Assembly (NCBI GenBank): GCA_964453665.1
Contig: CAYVQT010000013.1
Coordinates: 1-60,479 of the forward strand
Length of the DNA: 60,479 nucleotides
Direction: 5' to 3'
Source of the DNA: DAOUTY01 sp964453665
Lineage (GTDB): Bacteria > Chloroflexota > Dehalococcoidia > SZUA-161
In this document: in pieces, positions 17,823 through 27,011 of the stretch
Numbering within the stretch: position 1 is the stretch's first letter
Layout of the letters: every line of letters starts with the position of its first letter
Made by a program: the position numbers and the translations under genes
Notes under the pieces: model-generated
Database searches by the model: none
What the model was told of the DNA's origin: nothing
What the model saw: the letters and a program-made list of their open reading frames with translations, nothing else

Positions 17823-19577
17823 ATGTTTCACAGCATACGCTGGCGGATAGCTATAACCTTTGTTGCGCTAATCCTGGTGTGCATTATCGGGTTCAGCTTA
17901 TATCTATCGCACTTTTTTGAGCAGAGCTATCTCGAAAATCTGGAGACGCAACTCGCCGATCAGGCATATTTGATCGCAGACAGCACTGAGCAGTACATCT
18001 CAAGCGATAATGCGGAATCCATCGACCTCTTAGCGAAGAGGTTAGGGGAGCAAATAGACACGCGGATAACCATCATCGCTCATGATGGGCTGGTCCTGGG
18101 TGACTCGGAAGAGAACCCGGCTGCGATGGAGAACCATGCCGACAGGCCGGAGATTATCGAAGCCCTCTCTCAAGGAACAGGCAGCGCTATCCGCTACAGT
18201 ACAACACTGGGATTCGACATGATGTACGTGGCCGTCCCATTAATGGAAGATGGAGATGTACTGGGGACTGCACGTGTCTCACTCCCACTGACCGAGATAC
18301 ATAATTCATTGGGCCATATCAATATAACAATCGCCTGGGTGGGTGTGGTCGCTGCTCTTATTACTATACTTCTGGCGCTTCAAATTTCTAAAGTTATAAC
18401 GAACCCCGTTAAAAAGTTAACTCGAGCGGCCAGACGGATGGCTGACGGCGAGCTTGAACAGGAGATTGGCGTAACTTCCCCAGACGAGGTCGGCGAGTTA
18501 GCAAGATCACTCAACTCGATGGCCGCGAAGATTAAAGGGACGATAACCCTCATCACCACCGAGCGCGACAAGATGGCTGCAGCTTTGTCGCATATGGGCG
18601 ACGGTATCCTCGTCGTCGACGACAACAGTGTAGTGACCCTGATGAATACGGCGGCGGAGACAATGCTCCAGGTATCAGAGGAAAAGGCTATCGGGCGTAC
18701 CTTTATCAATGTGGTACAGGACTATGAACTCGATGAAATACTACAGCGTTGCATGCGCACGCAGGAGCAGCAAACAGGGACAGTCGAGTTCAGTCCTGAG
18801 CGACGCTTTCTCGGGGTGGTAGCAACTCCTCTGGAAAGTGATTCCGGTTGCTTGCTGCTCCTGCGCGATCTTACCGAGCTCCGACGCCTGGAAACGGTGC
18901 GCCGTGATTTCGTCTCCAACATATCCCACGAGCTGCGCACACCAATCACTTCGCTCAAAGCGCTGGCCGAGACCCTGGGGGAGGGAGCCATTGGTGACCC
19001 CTCGGTAGCTAAGGGTTTCCTCAGCCAGATGAATACTGAATTAGACAGACTGGCACAGATGGTCGAGGAACTCGGTGAGCTGTCGCGAATTGAGAGCGGC
19101 GAAGCTCATATCCACAGCGAGCCTTTTGACATCGCTGATGCGATTAAACAGGCCACGACAAGGCTAAGTGCACAGGCTGACAGAGCAGGACTTACCCTGG
19201 ATATCAGCGTCCCTTCAGACCTGCCTCAAGCCCTGGGGGACCGTAACAGGATAGAGCAGGTGCTGGTCAACCTCATCCACAACGCCATCAAGTTCACCGG
19301 AGCGGGAGGCAGTATACACGTCTCCGCCGATTACGATGCCGATAAGCTGCAAGTCTCCGTATCTGATAACGGCATTGGGATTCCCGCTGATGATCTGCCG
19401 CGGATATTCGAGCGATTTTACAAGGCGGACAAGGCTCGAAGCAGCAAAGGCACCGGCCTCGGCCTGGCAATCGTCAAGCATATCATCGAAACCCACGGCG
19501 GCGAGTTCCGGGCGGAAAGCACCGAGGGAAAAGGCTCTAAATTCAGTTTCACCCTTAACACAGCCCCTGATTCTTAA
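17823..19577 (+). CDS. phoR: Phosphate regulon sensor histidine kinase PhoR
   Basis: 584 aa. TM1 covers about 8-30, an extracytoplasmic sensor domain about 31-165, TM2 about 166-189, then HAMP (190-242), PAS (250-355), HisKA and HATPase. The phosphoacceptor is His369 in SNISHELRTPITSLKAL. The ATPase motifs are NLIHNAIKFT, DNGIGIPADDLPRIFERFY and SKGTGLGLAI. The presence of an outside sensor domain is the Gram-positive-type PhoR layout, longer than the E. coli form. It starts 2 nt after phoB and ends just before the Pho box, so it controls the pst genes next door together with PhoU. Confidence 0.94.
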   Translation: MFHSIRWRIAITFVALILVCIIGFSLYLSHFFEQSYLENLETQLADQAYLIADSTEQYISSDNAESIDLLAKRLGEQIDTRITIIAHDGLVLGDSEENPAAMENHADRPEIIEALSQGTGSAIRYSTTLGFDMMYVAVPLMEDGDVLGTARVSLPLTEIHNSLGHINITIAWVGVVAALITILLALQISKVITNPVKKLTRAARRMADGELEQEIGVTSPDEVGELARSLNSMAAKIKGTITLITTERDKMAAALSHMGDGILVVDDNSVVTLMNTAAETMLQVSEEKAIGRTFINVVQDYELDEILQRCMRTQEQQTGTVEFSPERRFLGVVATPLESDSGCLLLLRDLTELRRLETVRRDFVSNISHELRTPITSLKALAETLGEGAIGDPSVAKGFLSQMNTELDRLAQMVEELGELSRIESGEAHIHSEPFDIADAIKQATTRLSAQADRAGLTLDISVPSDLPQALGDRNRIEQVLVNLIHNAIKFTGAGGSIHVSADYDADKLQVSVSDNGIGIPADDLPRIFERFYKADKARSSKGTGLGLAIVKHIIETHGGEFRAESTEGKGSKFSFTLNTAPDS

Positions 19578-19595
19578 ACAAACCCTGAGCAAAAT

Positions 19596-19634
19596 TTAAC
19601 ATTTTCTTAACAAAGCCTTAAACAGACCTTAAAT
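19596..19634 (+). promoter_or_regulatory. Pho box: four TTAA repeats at 11-bp spacing
   Basis: TTAAC/TTAA/TTAAAC/TTAAAT units begin at 19596, 19607, 19618 and 19629, exactly 11 bp apart. A fifth unit (TTAAACA) lies at 19574, two periods upstream, overlapping the end of phoR. Tandem half-sites one helical turn apart are the binding pattern of PhoB/PhoP dimers. The array lies ~150 bp ahead of pstS, in the only gap between the regulators and the transporter genes. Confidence 0.75.
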
Positions 19635-19682
19635 ATCCAGTGCTACCCTGAAACCGGGATTAAGGGTCTGTTTAAGGTTTTT
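19616..19682 (+). terminator. Long inverted repeat with T-tract overlapping the Pho box
   Basis: The arm at 19616-19632 (CCTTAAACAGACCTTAA) pairs with 19660-19677 (TTAAGGGTCTGTTTAAGG) with one bulge. The loop is about 27 nt and five T residues follow at 19678-19682. It could end phoR transcription or act as an attenuator before pstS. Half of the Pho repeats are therefore also present in inverted orientation in the 3' arm. Confidence 0.5.
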
Positions 19683-19787
19683 ACATGGTTGTGCTATTAG
19701 AAAAGGTGAATAGAAGCGAAAACCGTAGATTACCAGGCGACTTCGAACTTAAGAGAAGCCAATATATTTTAGGAGGCAGGAGAAAGA

Positions 19788-20639
19788 ATGCGTAAAAAAT
19801 TTAAGGCTATATACTTCGTGGCCTTGTTAGGGGTGTTGTTACTCGCGTTGGTGCCCTTATTAGCGGGCTGCGCTGGTGAGGAGGAGGGTACTCCCGGGAC
19901 AACTGCAACGCCCTTTGTGCTTTCAGGGACTATAGATGAGGCTGGTTCGACCAGCGTACAGCCCCTGGCGGAGATGCTGGCCTATGAGTTCGAGAGAATT
20001 CATCCCGAGGTCACTATCAATATCTCCGGCGGCGGTTCCAGTGCAGGGGTTAAGTCATGCACATCCGGCGTCGTGGATATAGGTGCAGCCTCCAGAGACC
20101 TGAAAATAACCGAGACCGATCTCATCCCATACGCCATAGCCCGCGACGCAGTGGCAATCGCCGTCCACTCCGGCAACCCGATATCCGAGTTGACAGTGGG
20201 GCAGGTGGCGGCAATATACGAAGGCACTATCACCAATTGGAGTGAGGTAGGTGGCAACGACGCAGAGATAGTCGTGATATCCAGAGAGGAAGGCTCCGGA
20301 ACAAGGGATACCTTCGAGTCACAGGTGACCAAGGATATCAAGGAGGATGCCCTCTTCTATGACTCCAACGGCAGTGTGAGGGCCAAGGTTACGGCCACAC
20401 CCAATGCAATCGGCTACCTCTCCCTGGGCTATGTGCAGGACATCAAAGCTCTCGTGCTCGACGGCGTGGAATGCACCGTGGAGAACTGCGTTAGCGGCGA
20501 CTATCCGGTGCTGAGACGCCTGTACTTCCTCACAAGAGAGACGCCCACCGGCACCATACAGGCATTCCTGGACTTCTGCCGCAGCGAGGACGGGCAGCAG
20601 ATCGTGGAGGAACAGGGGTATATACCCCTGAACTTGTAG
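19788..20639 (+). CDS. pstS: Phosphate ABC transporter substrate-binding lipoprotein PstS
   Basis: 283 aa. Signal peptide with KK, a hydrophobic core and lipobox LLAGC, so Cys28 or so is lipid-modified and the protein is anchored outside the membrane. Phosphate-binding loops are seen: DEAGSTSVQPLAEML, SGGGSSAGVKSC, DIGAASRDLK and SREEGSGTRDTFE. The ATG at 19788 has TAGGAGGCAGGAG upstream, a very strong site fitting a highly expressed binding protein. It is the first gene of pstSCAB-phoU, behind the Pho box. Confidence 0.96.
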   Translation: MRKKFKAIYFVALLGVLLLALVPLLAGCAGEEEGTPGTTATPFVLSGTIDEAGSTSVQPLAEMLAYEFERIHPEVTINISGGGSSAGVKSCTSGVVDIGAASRDLKITETDLIPYAIARDAVAIAVHSGNPISELTVGQVAAIYEGTITNWSEVGGNDAEIVVISREEGSGTRDTFESQVTKDIKEDALFYDSNGSVRAKVTATPNAIGYLSLGYVQDIKALVLDGVECTVENCVSGDYPVLRRLYFLTRETPTGTIQAFLDFCRSEDGQQIVEEQGYIPLNL

Positions 20640-20690
20640 CAGGGTTTTTGAGACAGTTACCCCCCCTTTCTAATATATTGCAGAGCCGCG

Positions 20691-20720
20691 CCCCGGCAAG
20701 CATTACAAAGCTCGCCGGGG
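20691..20720 (+). promoter_or_regulatory. GC-rich stem-loop between pstS and pstC
   Basis: CCCCGGC at 20691-20697 pairs with GCCGGGG at 20714-20720. No T-run follows, so this is more likely a transcript-stability or partial-termination hairpin that keeps pstS mRNA in excess over pstCAB than a full terminator. Confidence 0.5.
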
Positions 20721-20753
20721 TATGCTCGCATCAAATGTAATCAGGCGGTCACA

Positions 20754-21632
20754 ATGTTATCCAGCCTGCCGCGGATCGTGAAATTACGCCAGTTCACAGA
20801 TACGACGTGGAAATATGCCATCTTTATCTGCGGCGCCAGTTCCATTCTGATACTACTCCTTCTGCTTATCTTCATCGTCAGAGAAGGTTTGCCCGCATTA
20901 ACCGAGATAGGCTTCTTTAAATTCATCAGCGGCAGCACATGGAGTGTATCCGGCGATGAATTCGGCGTACGTAATTTCATCGTGGGGTCGTTATATGTAG
21001 TTGCACTTGCTCTAGTCATGGCCGTCCCTCTGGGAATACTCTGCGCTGTCTTCCTTGCCGAAGTCGCTCCCGACTGGGTCAGGCGCATTGTCAGGCCGGC
21101 AGTGGAGCTTTTAGTTGGTATACCTTCTGTGATCTATGGGCTTGTCGGTCTGTTTCTATTAGTTCCGCAGATCGCCAAACTTGGCGGATATGGGGACAGC
21201 ATCCTTGCCGGTGCCATAGTCCTGACTGTAATGATACTGCCCACCATTATCAGTATTAGTGAGGACAGCATTCGAGCTGTTCCCAGCGTCTATAAGGAAG
21301 GAGCTTTAGCTCTCGGAGCAACGCGATGGCAGATGATATGGCACGTAGTTCTACCCGCCTCGTGGTCGGGAATTCTCGCCGGTATAGTGCTGGGACTGGG
21401 GAGGGGTATCGGTGAGACTATGGCCATGATCATGGTGCTCGGTAATTCGCTATCGCTGCCAGTATTGCCCACGGACTCGGGGAGCACGCTGACGACAAGG
21501 ATCGCCATGGAGACCAAGTACGCCGCGGGCCTGCACTGGGAAGCTCTTTTCGCTACCGGGATCGTGCTCATGCTTTTTATACTGGCAATTAACAGCACTG
21601 CCATGATACTGCGGCGGAGGCAGGAGCGGTGA
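20754..21632 (+). CDS. pstC: Phosphate ABC transporter permease PstC
   Basis: 292 aa with six predicted membrane spans, the first at about 24-48. PstC hallmarks are LLVGIPSVIYGLVGLF and the ABC-coupling loop EGALALGATRWQMIWHVVLP, followed by GLGRGIGETMAMIMVLGN. It forms the channel with PstA. The stop codon overlaps the GTG start of pstA (GTGA), so the two subunits are translationally coupled. It lies 114 nt after pstS, across the stem-loop. Confidence 0.95.
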   Translation: MLSSLPRIVKLRQFTDTTWKYAIFICGASSILILLLLLIFIVREGLPALTEIGFFKFISGSTWSVSGDEFGVRNFIVGSLYVVALALVMAVPLGILCAVFLAEVAPDWVRRIVRPAVELLVGIPSVIYGLVGLFLLVPQIAKLGGYGDSILAGAIVLTVMILPTIISISEDSIRAVPSVYKEGALALGATRWQMIWHVVLPASWSGILAGIVLGLGRGIGETMAMIMVLGNSLSLPVLPTDSGSTLTTRIAMETKYAAGLHWEALFATGIVLMLFILAINSTAMILRRRQER

Positions 21633-22486
21633 GATTATCTTCTAAACATACGCAGATAATGGCCTGGGCAGCATGCTGGCTGTCAGCTTCCATTGCCGTT
21701 GGCGCCCTGCTTATAATAATCATCTATGTTTTCATCAAAGGAGCAGGCATCATAGATTGGGGATTTCTAAGCACAGACCCCATAGGAGGTATACACGCCG
21801 AAGGAGGGATAAGGAGTTCTATTGTAGGCACGCTGTGGATAATCGCCCTTACTCTGGCCGTGGCCGGTCCAATCGGGATAGGCGCAGGAATTTATCTGGC
21901 TGAATACGCTAAAGACAATTGGCTCACTAGAATCATTCGCTGGGTGATCGAGACCCTAGCCGGGGTACCATCAATCGTGTACGGCCTTTTTGGCTTCGCT
22001 CTTTTCGTTATCGCTTTAAGTTTGGGGTTCTCTATTCTTGCTGGCGCTCTGACTCTGTCATGTCTTGTTCTACCCACAATAATTCGTACAGTCGAAGAGG
22101 CAATCAGGGCGGTACCACCGGGCCACCGCGAGGGCAGCCTCGCACTTGGAGCGACCAAATGGCAGACGATACGGCATGTAGTACTCCCAGCGGCCATGCC
22201 TGGTATAGTCACCGCCATAATTCTGGCAATGGGTCGGGCTGTGGAAGAGACTGCCTGTCTCTACGTCACGATGGGTGGAGCCGCCAGGATGCCCTCGTCC
22301 CCACTGGACCCGGCGCGTACTCTTTCACTGGATGTCTTCTACCGCGCAATGGAATCCATCGAGCCGGAGAAAGCCTTCGGAACTGCCCTGGTCCTCATCC
22401 TGATTATATTTATTATCAACGCACTGACACGCTGGTTCTCAGGCCGCTGGATAGAGAAAACACAAGGACGTTTATGCGGGGGTTGA
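21629..22486 (+). CDS. pstA: Phosphate ABC transporter permease PstA
   Basis: 285 aa with six predicted spans. Starts with GTG at 21629, overlapping the pstC stop and preceded by GCAGGAGC. It has LAGVPSIVYGLFGFALF, the coupling loop EGSLALGATKWQTIRHVVLP and AMGRAVEETACLYVTMGG. The last motif replaces the usual GRAIGETAPL, with Glu in place of Gly in the A-V-E-E-T stretch. It partners PstC and docks PstB through the coupling loop. The pstB gene begins 1 nt after its stop. Confidence 0.95.
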   Translation: MRLSSKHTQIMAWAACWLSASIAVGALLIIIIYVFIKGAGIIDWGFLSTDPIGGIHAEGGIRSSIVGTLWIIALTLAVAGPIGIGAGIYLAEYAKDNWLTRIIRWVIETLAGVPSIVYGLFGFALFVIALSLGFSILAGALTLSCLVLPTIIRTVEEAIRAVPPGHREGSLALGATKWQTIRHVVLPAAMPGIVTAIILAMGRAVEETACLYVTMGGAARMPSSPLDPARTLSLDVFYRAMESIEPEKAFGTALVLILIIFIINALTRWFSGRWIEKTQGRLCGG

Positions 22487-22487
22487 T

Positions 22488-23243
22488 ATGGGATATAAGA
22501 TGGAAGCCAAAAATGTCAATTTCTATTACGATAAAGTACAGGCTTTGAAAGGCGTCAGCATCGGCATGGAAGAAAACCAGATTACGGCTTTAATCGGGCC
22601 GTCGGGCTGCGGTAAATCTACATTTCTACGTTGCCTTAACCGTATGAACGATATCATTCCCATGAGCCGGATTGAAGGCGAGGTACTGCTGGATAATGAG
22701 GACATTTATCAGCCCAAGGTCGATGTGGTAGAACTACGGAAAAAAGTGGGCATGGTCTTCCAGCAGCCCAATCCTTTTCCGAAATCCATCTTCGAAAACG
22801 TGGCCTTCGGCCCCCGGCGGCTGGGAATTAACAATCGCATGAGGCTTGAAGAGATAGTTGAAAGAAGTCTACAATCCGCTGCATTGTGGGACGAAATAAA
22901 AGACGACCTCAACAAATCAGGACTGGCAATATCGGGAGGACAGCAGCAAAGGTTATGCATTGCCCGCGTACTCGCGGTAGAGCCGGAGGTCATCCTGATG
23001 GACGAACCCTGCTCAGCACTTGACCCTATAGCAACCTTGAAGATAGAAGAACTGATGCAGGACTTGAAAAAGAACTACTCCATCGTTATAGTGACTCACA
23101 ATATGCAGCAGGCGGCCCGTGTCTCCTACTGGACGGGTTTCTTCCTGATGGGAGAGCTAATCGAGTTCGGCAGAACAAATAATATCTTCAGCTTCCCGAA
23201 GGACAAGAGAACCGAGGACTATATTACCGGTCGATTTGGATAG
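22488..23243 (+). CDS. pstB: Phosphate ABC transporter ATP-binding protein PstB
   Basis: 251 aa, standard length. Walker A GPSGCGKST, Q loop VFQQPNPFPKSIFENVAFG (the NPFP stretch is characteristic of PstB), ABC signature LAISGGQQQRL, Walker B VILMDEPCSALDP and the H loop VTHNMQQAARV. It powers phosphate import through PstCA. The start ATG is 1 nt after pstA with GGGGG inside the pstA tail as its ribosome site; PhoU follows within 20 nt. Confidence 0.97.
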   Translation: MGYKMEAKNVNFYYDKVQALKGVSIGMEENQITALIGPSGCGKSTFLRCLNRMNDIIPMSRIEGEVLLDNEDIYQPKVDVVELRKKVGMVFQQPNPFPKSIFENVAFGPRRLGINNRMRLEEIVERSLQSAALWDEIKDDLNKSGLAISGGQQQRLCIARVLAVEPEVILMDEPCSALDPIATLKIEELMQDLKKNYSIVIVTHNMQQAARVSYWTGFFLMGELIEFGRTNNIFSFPKDKRTEDYITGRFG

Positions 23244-23262
23244 ATATTCAGGGGGTGTGACT

Positions 23263-23931
23263 ATGGATATCAGGAAGACATTTCATGAGAGTCTGAGGGA
23301 AATTCAAAACGAAATGCTTTATATGGGCAGCATGGTGGAGAAAGCCATCGCCCGTTCCATCGAGGCACTTAAGGAAAGAGACCTGGCCCTGGCTCACCAG
23401 ATAATCGCCGATGACCTCAAAATCAATGAAAAAAGGTTTAGTATAGAGGAAAAATGTATTCAGCTTATTGCCACTCAACAACCGATGGCTAGCGATTTGC
23501 GAATAATCGTCAGTGTACTCAACGTTATATCCGAGTTGGAGCGAATAGGTGACCATGCGGAGGGCATAGCTAAAATCGTGGTGATGATAGGGGATGAGCC
23601 GCCCCTGAAGCCACTGATCGACCTGCCCCGTATGGCAGAAAATACCATTGATATGCTGCGCCAGAGCCTTAATGCCTTTGTAAACCGCGACGTTGAAGCT
23701 GCTGTGAGGATTGCCGCTGAGGATGACGAAGTAGACAACCTGTACGACCAGGTCTTCCGAGAGTTGCTCACCTTCATGGTAGAAGACCCGAGGACCATCA
23801 CCAGGGCTACCCGGCTCATGTGGGTGGGTCACAACCTGGAGCGCAGCGCCGACAGGGTGACCAATATCTGCGAGCGCGTGGTCTTCGTTGTAACCGGCAA
23901 GATGGTAGAAATCGAGGCTTCAAAGTACTAG
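23263..23931 (+). CDS. phoU: Phosphate signalling regulator PhoU
   Basis: 222 aa from the ATG at 23263, chosen over an upstream TTG (23236) because GGGGGTG lies 6 nt before it. Two PhoU helical repeats: the first has MVEKAIARSIEAL and the metal-site helix ISELERIGDHAEGIAKI, the second MWVGHNLERSADRVTNICERV. The E/D-xx-x-RxxDH-x-x-N-I type motifs are the iron/zinc-binding signature. It links PstB activity to PhoR and closes the phosphate operon. It is convergent with tatD, 88 nt away. Confidence 0.95.
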   Translation: MDIRKTFHESLREIQNEMLYMGSMVEKAIARSIEALKERDLALAHQIIADDLKINEKRFSIEEKCIQLIATQQPMASDLRIIVSVLNVISELERIGDHAEGIAKIVVMIGDEPPLKPLIDLPRMAENTIDMLRQSLNAFVNRDVEAAVRIAAEDDEVDNLYDQVFRELLTFMVEDPRTITRATRLMWVGHNLERSADRVTNICERVVFVVTGKMVEIEASKY

Positions 23932-24019
23932 GAAAAATTGAGAATGACTCATTGAGGGCATCCGTTTCTCTCAGACAGAGCATACAATGGGACTATAATC
24001 TGCAACCTTCTGCTTGCCA

Positions 24020-24802
24020 TTATATGGTTATGTCAAATAGATTAATGGCATTATCTGTCGTCCGCTCGGCGACTATGCCCTCGTCCAGCCCTTTTATCCG
24101 GGCAACGGCCTTGAGGGACCTGACGATATCAGAGGGCCGGGACTCGTATCTCGTCTCTCTCCCGTAGCTGACCGGTGAGTCCGTTTCCAGCAGCAGGCTC
24201 TCAAGCGGCGTCTCCTTTATTGCCCTTCTGTGCTCATCGTGGTACTCCCCGGCCGGGGTAGCGGAGATGAAATAGCCCCCGGCAATTATCTCCCGCAGCA
24301 CGCTGGAAAATCCGGTGTACCAGTGAAAGACGGCCTTGCGCACGCCGGATTCCTTTACGATATCGAAGCAGTCTCTCCATGAGTACCTGGAGTGAACGCT
24401 GACCGGCTTATCATACCGCGCCGCGAGAGCCAGGACGGACTTGAACGCCCCTATCTGCCGCTCCTTACCGGCCACCGCTTTCACCTTCTTGTGGTAGTCC
24501 ATCCCCACCTCACCTACTGCAACGGCTTTCCCGATATTCTCCTCGATAAAGCTCAGATTGAGAGCCAGCCCGGCGGCATCCATCTCGCCAAGATTCCAGG
24601 GATGCAGGCCCAGCGCCGGATAGACCAATCCACTGTATCTACCCGACAGCTCAAGCACCTTAAGATTGGACTTATAGTCCTGGCCTACAGCGACTATTGC
24701 CATAACCCCGACCTGCTTCGCGTCTTCTATAGCCCTATCAATACCCTCTATCTCGTCGAGATGGGCATGGCTGTCAACGAGCCTGTATACTTCCGTGTTC
24801 AT
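24020..24802 (-). CDS. TatD family metal-dependent hydrolase
   Basis: 260 aa of the usual TIM-barrel length. Metal ligands start with His12 and His14 in VDSHAHLDE. Further ligands are in GEVGMDYH (Glu), VHSRYS (His), VFHWYTG (His) and LLLETDSP (Asp). Family members act as DNases or other phosphodiesterases; the true substrate is unclear. The variant VHSRYS in place of the common IHxRxA may reflect a divergent branch. It follows the por operon on the same strand but is separated from it by a terminator at 24838-24872. Confidence 0.88.
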   Translation of the reverse strand: MNTEVYRLVDSHAHLDEIEGIDRAIEDAKQVGVMAIVAVGQDYKSNLKVLELSGRYSGLVYPALGLHPWNLGEMDAAGLALNLSFIEENIGKAVAVGEVGMDYHKKVKAVAGKERQIGAFKSVLALAARYDKPVSVHSRYSWRDCFDIVKESGVRKAVFHWYTGFSSVLREIIAGGYFISATPAGEYHDEHRRAIKETPLESLLLETDSPVSYGRETRYESRPSDIVRSLKAVARIKGLDEGIVAERTTDNAINLFDITI

Positions 24803-24837
24803 CTCAGTTATCAGCTACTGGACGCCGTACGCAATGC

Positions 24838-24872
24838 AAAACGCCGGGCTGGCCTCTGTGCTCAACCCGGCG
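24838..24872 (-). terminator. Rho-independent terminator after porB
   Basis: On the minus strand CGCCGGG (24872-24866) pairs with CCCGGCG (24848-24842), a 7-bp all-GC stem, followed by TTTT. It lies 51 nt after the porB stop codon. Confidence 0.6.
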
Positions 24873-24922
24873 AACGTCAGCGTACCTGAGCGTTAAATTT
24901 AGCCCGGCCAGATTTTCAACCT

Positions 24923-25831
24923 CTATCTCACTATCAGCCCGTACTTCTCAATGTTCTCGTCAGCGACCCGCTGTATCTCCGCAATCTCCTGGCTTCGGTC
25001 CTCTTTACCGAACAGGTGCCTGAACCTTACCTGATCCTTCAAATACTCCTCTACCGGCAATTTCTTCGGGATTCTCTGCGCCCTCAACTCCCCGTACTCC
25101 ACCTCGTACAAGGGGTAAAGCCCCGTAAGCACCGCCAGCCTGGCAAAATCGATAGTGCGCGCAGGGTCAGTCCCCCAGCCCAGGGGACAGGGAACATGAA
25201 TCTGGAGATACTTGGGCCCGCGTATCGAAAGAGCCTTCCTCACCTTTCTATCAAGGTCCTTGGCATAGCCCACCGAGGCCGTCGCCACATAGGGGATGCC
25301 ATGCGCAAGCGCAATCTGCGGCACGTCCTTCTTCGGCCTCCAGTTCCCCAGAGAGACCCTGCCCGGAGGGCTGGTAGTCGTCCGGGCATAATGTGGAGTA
25401 AGTCCGCTCCGCTGAATGCCTGTGTTCATGTATGCCTCATTGTCATAGCAGATGTAGAGGAGGTCGTGGCCCCGCTCCAACACGCCCGAGATAGCGCCAA
25501 GCCCGATATCGGCGGTAGAGCCATCACCTCCCTGCGCGATTACCCTTACCCTGTCCAACTGGCCGGTAATCTTGAGGGCGGCTTCAATCCCCGAGGCAAC
25601 CGCCGCCGTATTCTCGAACAGCGAATGAAGCCACGGCACCTCCCACGCCGATTCCAGATATTTGGAGCTGAACACCTCGAGGCATCCTGTGGAGTTTACC
25701 ACCATCACATTGCGCCCCGCCGCCCTGAGTACCAGACGTGCCGCCAGAGACTGGCCACAGCCGGGACAGGCAGTATGCCCCGAAGCCAGAAGATGATCGT
25801 TGAATTTATCCCGTTCTTCTACCTTAAGCAT
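24923..25831 (-). CDS. porB: 2-oxoacid:ferredoxin oxidoreductase, beta subunit (pyruvate-type)
   Basis: 302 aa. It binds thiamine diphosphate through GDGSTADIGLGAISG with a downstream Asn (DNEAYMNTG). Cluster ligands are Cys22 and Cys25 in TACPGCGQSL, Cys50 in STGCLEV and a fourth Cys in VPCPLGWGTDP, as in PorB of four-subunit enzymes. Together with PorA, PorD and PorG it converts pyruvate and CoA to acetyl-CoA, CO2 and reduced ferredoxin, or runs in reverse for CO2 fixation. Last gene of the operon; its start overlaps the porA end by 8 nt. Confidence 0.94.
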   Translation of the reverse strand: MLKVEERDKFNDHLLASGHTACPGCGQSLAARLVLRAAGRNVMVVNSTGCLEVFSSKYLESAWEVPWLHSLFENTAAVASGIEAALKITGQLDRVRVIAQGGDGSTADIGLGAISGVLERGHDLLYICYDNEAYMNTGIQRSGLTPHYARTTTSPPGRVSLGNWRPKKDVPQIALAHGIPYVATASVGYAKDLDRKVRKALSIRGPKYLQIHVPCPLGWGTDPARTIDFARLAVLTGLYPLYEVEYGELRAQRIPKKLPVEEYLKDQVRFRHLFGKEDRSQEIAEIQRVADENIEKYGLIVR

Positions 25832-27011
25832 TTATCCCCTCCAGTTCCAGATCCTCTTTCAAACCAACAAAATCGGCATCCACTGTCTGCTTCTGCGCTT
25901 TACTTATTGAACTTTCTATGTCTTCCACAGTAATATCTCTGCCACCCAGGCCAAGGACGAACCCGCTGATCGTAGGACGAGCATCACGACCCTGGAAAAT
26001 TGCTCTCAGGTCAGTGGCAACCGCTCCGCTGCCACCCAGTGAAATATCCTTCTCCATAACGACAATGTTTTCAGCGTGGCGCAGCGTATTATAGAGAGCA
26101 TCTTTGGGGAAAGGTCGATAGCATATGAGCCTGAGTATGCCTACCTTCTCTCCCTTTTTGCGCAGATCGTCTATCACATCCTTGATCGTACCCGCCATGG
26201 AGCCTAACGCTATCACAACAGTAGAGGCATCATCGACATGATATTTCTCAAAGAGGCCGGGGGAAGAGCGGCCGAATGAACGCTCAAAATCGCGGGCTAC
26301 CTCCTCTATTACGGGGAAAGACTTTTCCATGGTCTCCTGAATCATATACCGTGTCTCCATATACTTCTCCGGGTCAGCATAGGCACCCATTGTTGTGGGA
26401 TTGTCGATATCGAGCTTGTATATGGGATCGTAGGGAGGCAAAAAAGCATCCACCTCCGCTTGGCTGGGTAAATCCACTATTTCAAAGGCGTGAGGCAAAA
26501 CATACCCATCACAACAGACCATCACCGGCAGCATTACCCGGTGGTCTTCGGCAATTTTATGGGCCTGAAGCAGCAAATCACAGGTCTCCTGATTGTTCTC
26601 AGCATAGAGCTGAATCCAGCCGCTGTCCCTCATTATCATTGAGTCCTGCTGATCATTCCAGATATTGAGCGGCGCCGATACCGAGCGATTGACGCATATC
26701 ATCACCACAGGGAGGCGCATCCCCGCGATATTGAAAATCACTTCACTCATCAGCAGGAGCCCCTGAGAGGAGCTACAGGTGAAGACTCTGACACCCACGG
26801 CGACAGCTCCCAAGACTACTGATGCCGCGGAATGTTCGCCTTCAACATTGATGAATTCCGCCTCCAGATCGCCATCAGCCACTATCTGGGATAACTCCTC
26901 AACGATAAGGGTCTGAGGTGTTATCGGGTAGGCTGAAATTACCTTCGGACGGCACAAAGCAGACATTTCAGCCATTGCACGGGCGCCCTGTAACATTCTT
27001 CCTTTAACCAT
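25824..27011 (-). CDS. porA: 2-oxoacid:ferredoxin oxidoreductase, alpha subunit (pyruvate-type)
   Basis: 395 aa from the ATG at 27011, which has GGAGG 9 nt upstream; a GTG two codons earlier is too close to it. It contains AYPITPQTLIVEELSQ, FINVEGEHSAASVVLGA and TCSSSQGLLLMSE, the substrate- and TDP-facing loops of POR alpha chains. The C-terminal domain has VVIALGSMAGTIKDVIDDLRKKG and VVMEKDISLGGSG. The length and the ordered neighbours G-D-A-B favour pyruvate over other 2-oxoacids, but substrate choice is inferred. Translation is coupled to PorD (overlap) and PorB. Confidence 0.94.
   Translation of the reverse strand: MVKGRMLQGARAMAEMSALCRPKVISAYPITPQTLIVEELSQIVADGDLEAEFINVEGEHSAASVVLGAVAVGVRVFTCSSSQGLLLMSEVIFNIAGMRLPVVMICVNRSVSAPLNIWNDQQDSMIMRDSGWIQLYAENNQETCDLLLQAHKIAEDHRVMLPVMVCCDGYVLPHAFEIVDLPSQAEVDAFLPPYDPIYKLDIDNPTTMGAYADPEKYMETRYMIQETMEKSFPVIEEVARDFERSFGRSSPGLFEKYHVDDASTVVIALGSMAGTIKDVIDDLRKKGEKVGILRLICYRPFPKDALYNTLRHAENIVVMEKDISLGGSGAVATDLRAIFQGRDARPTISGFVLGLGGRDITVEDIESSISKAQKQTVDADFVGLKEDLELEGINA

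Noticed and set aside
22060..22548. Plus-strand frame of 162 codons overlapping pstA and pstB
   Set aside because: Out of frame within two complete transporter genes; Ser/Gly/Arg-rich shadow product.
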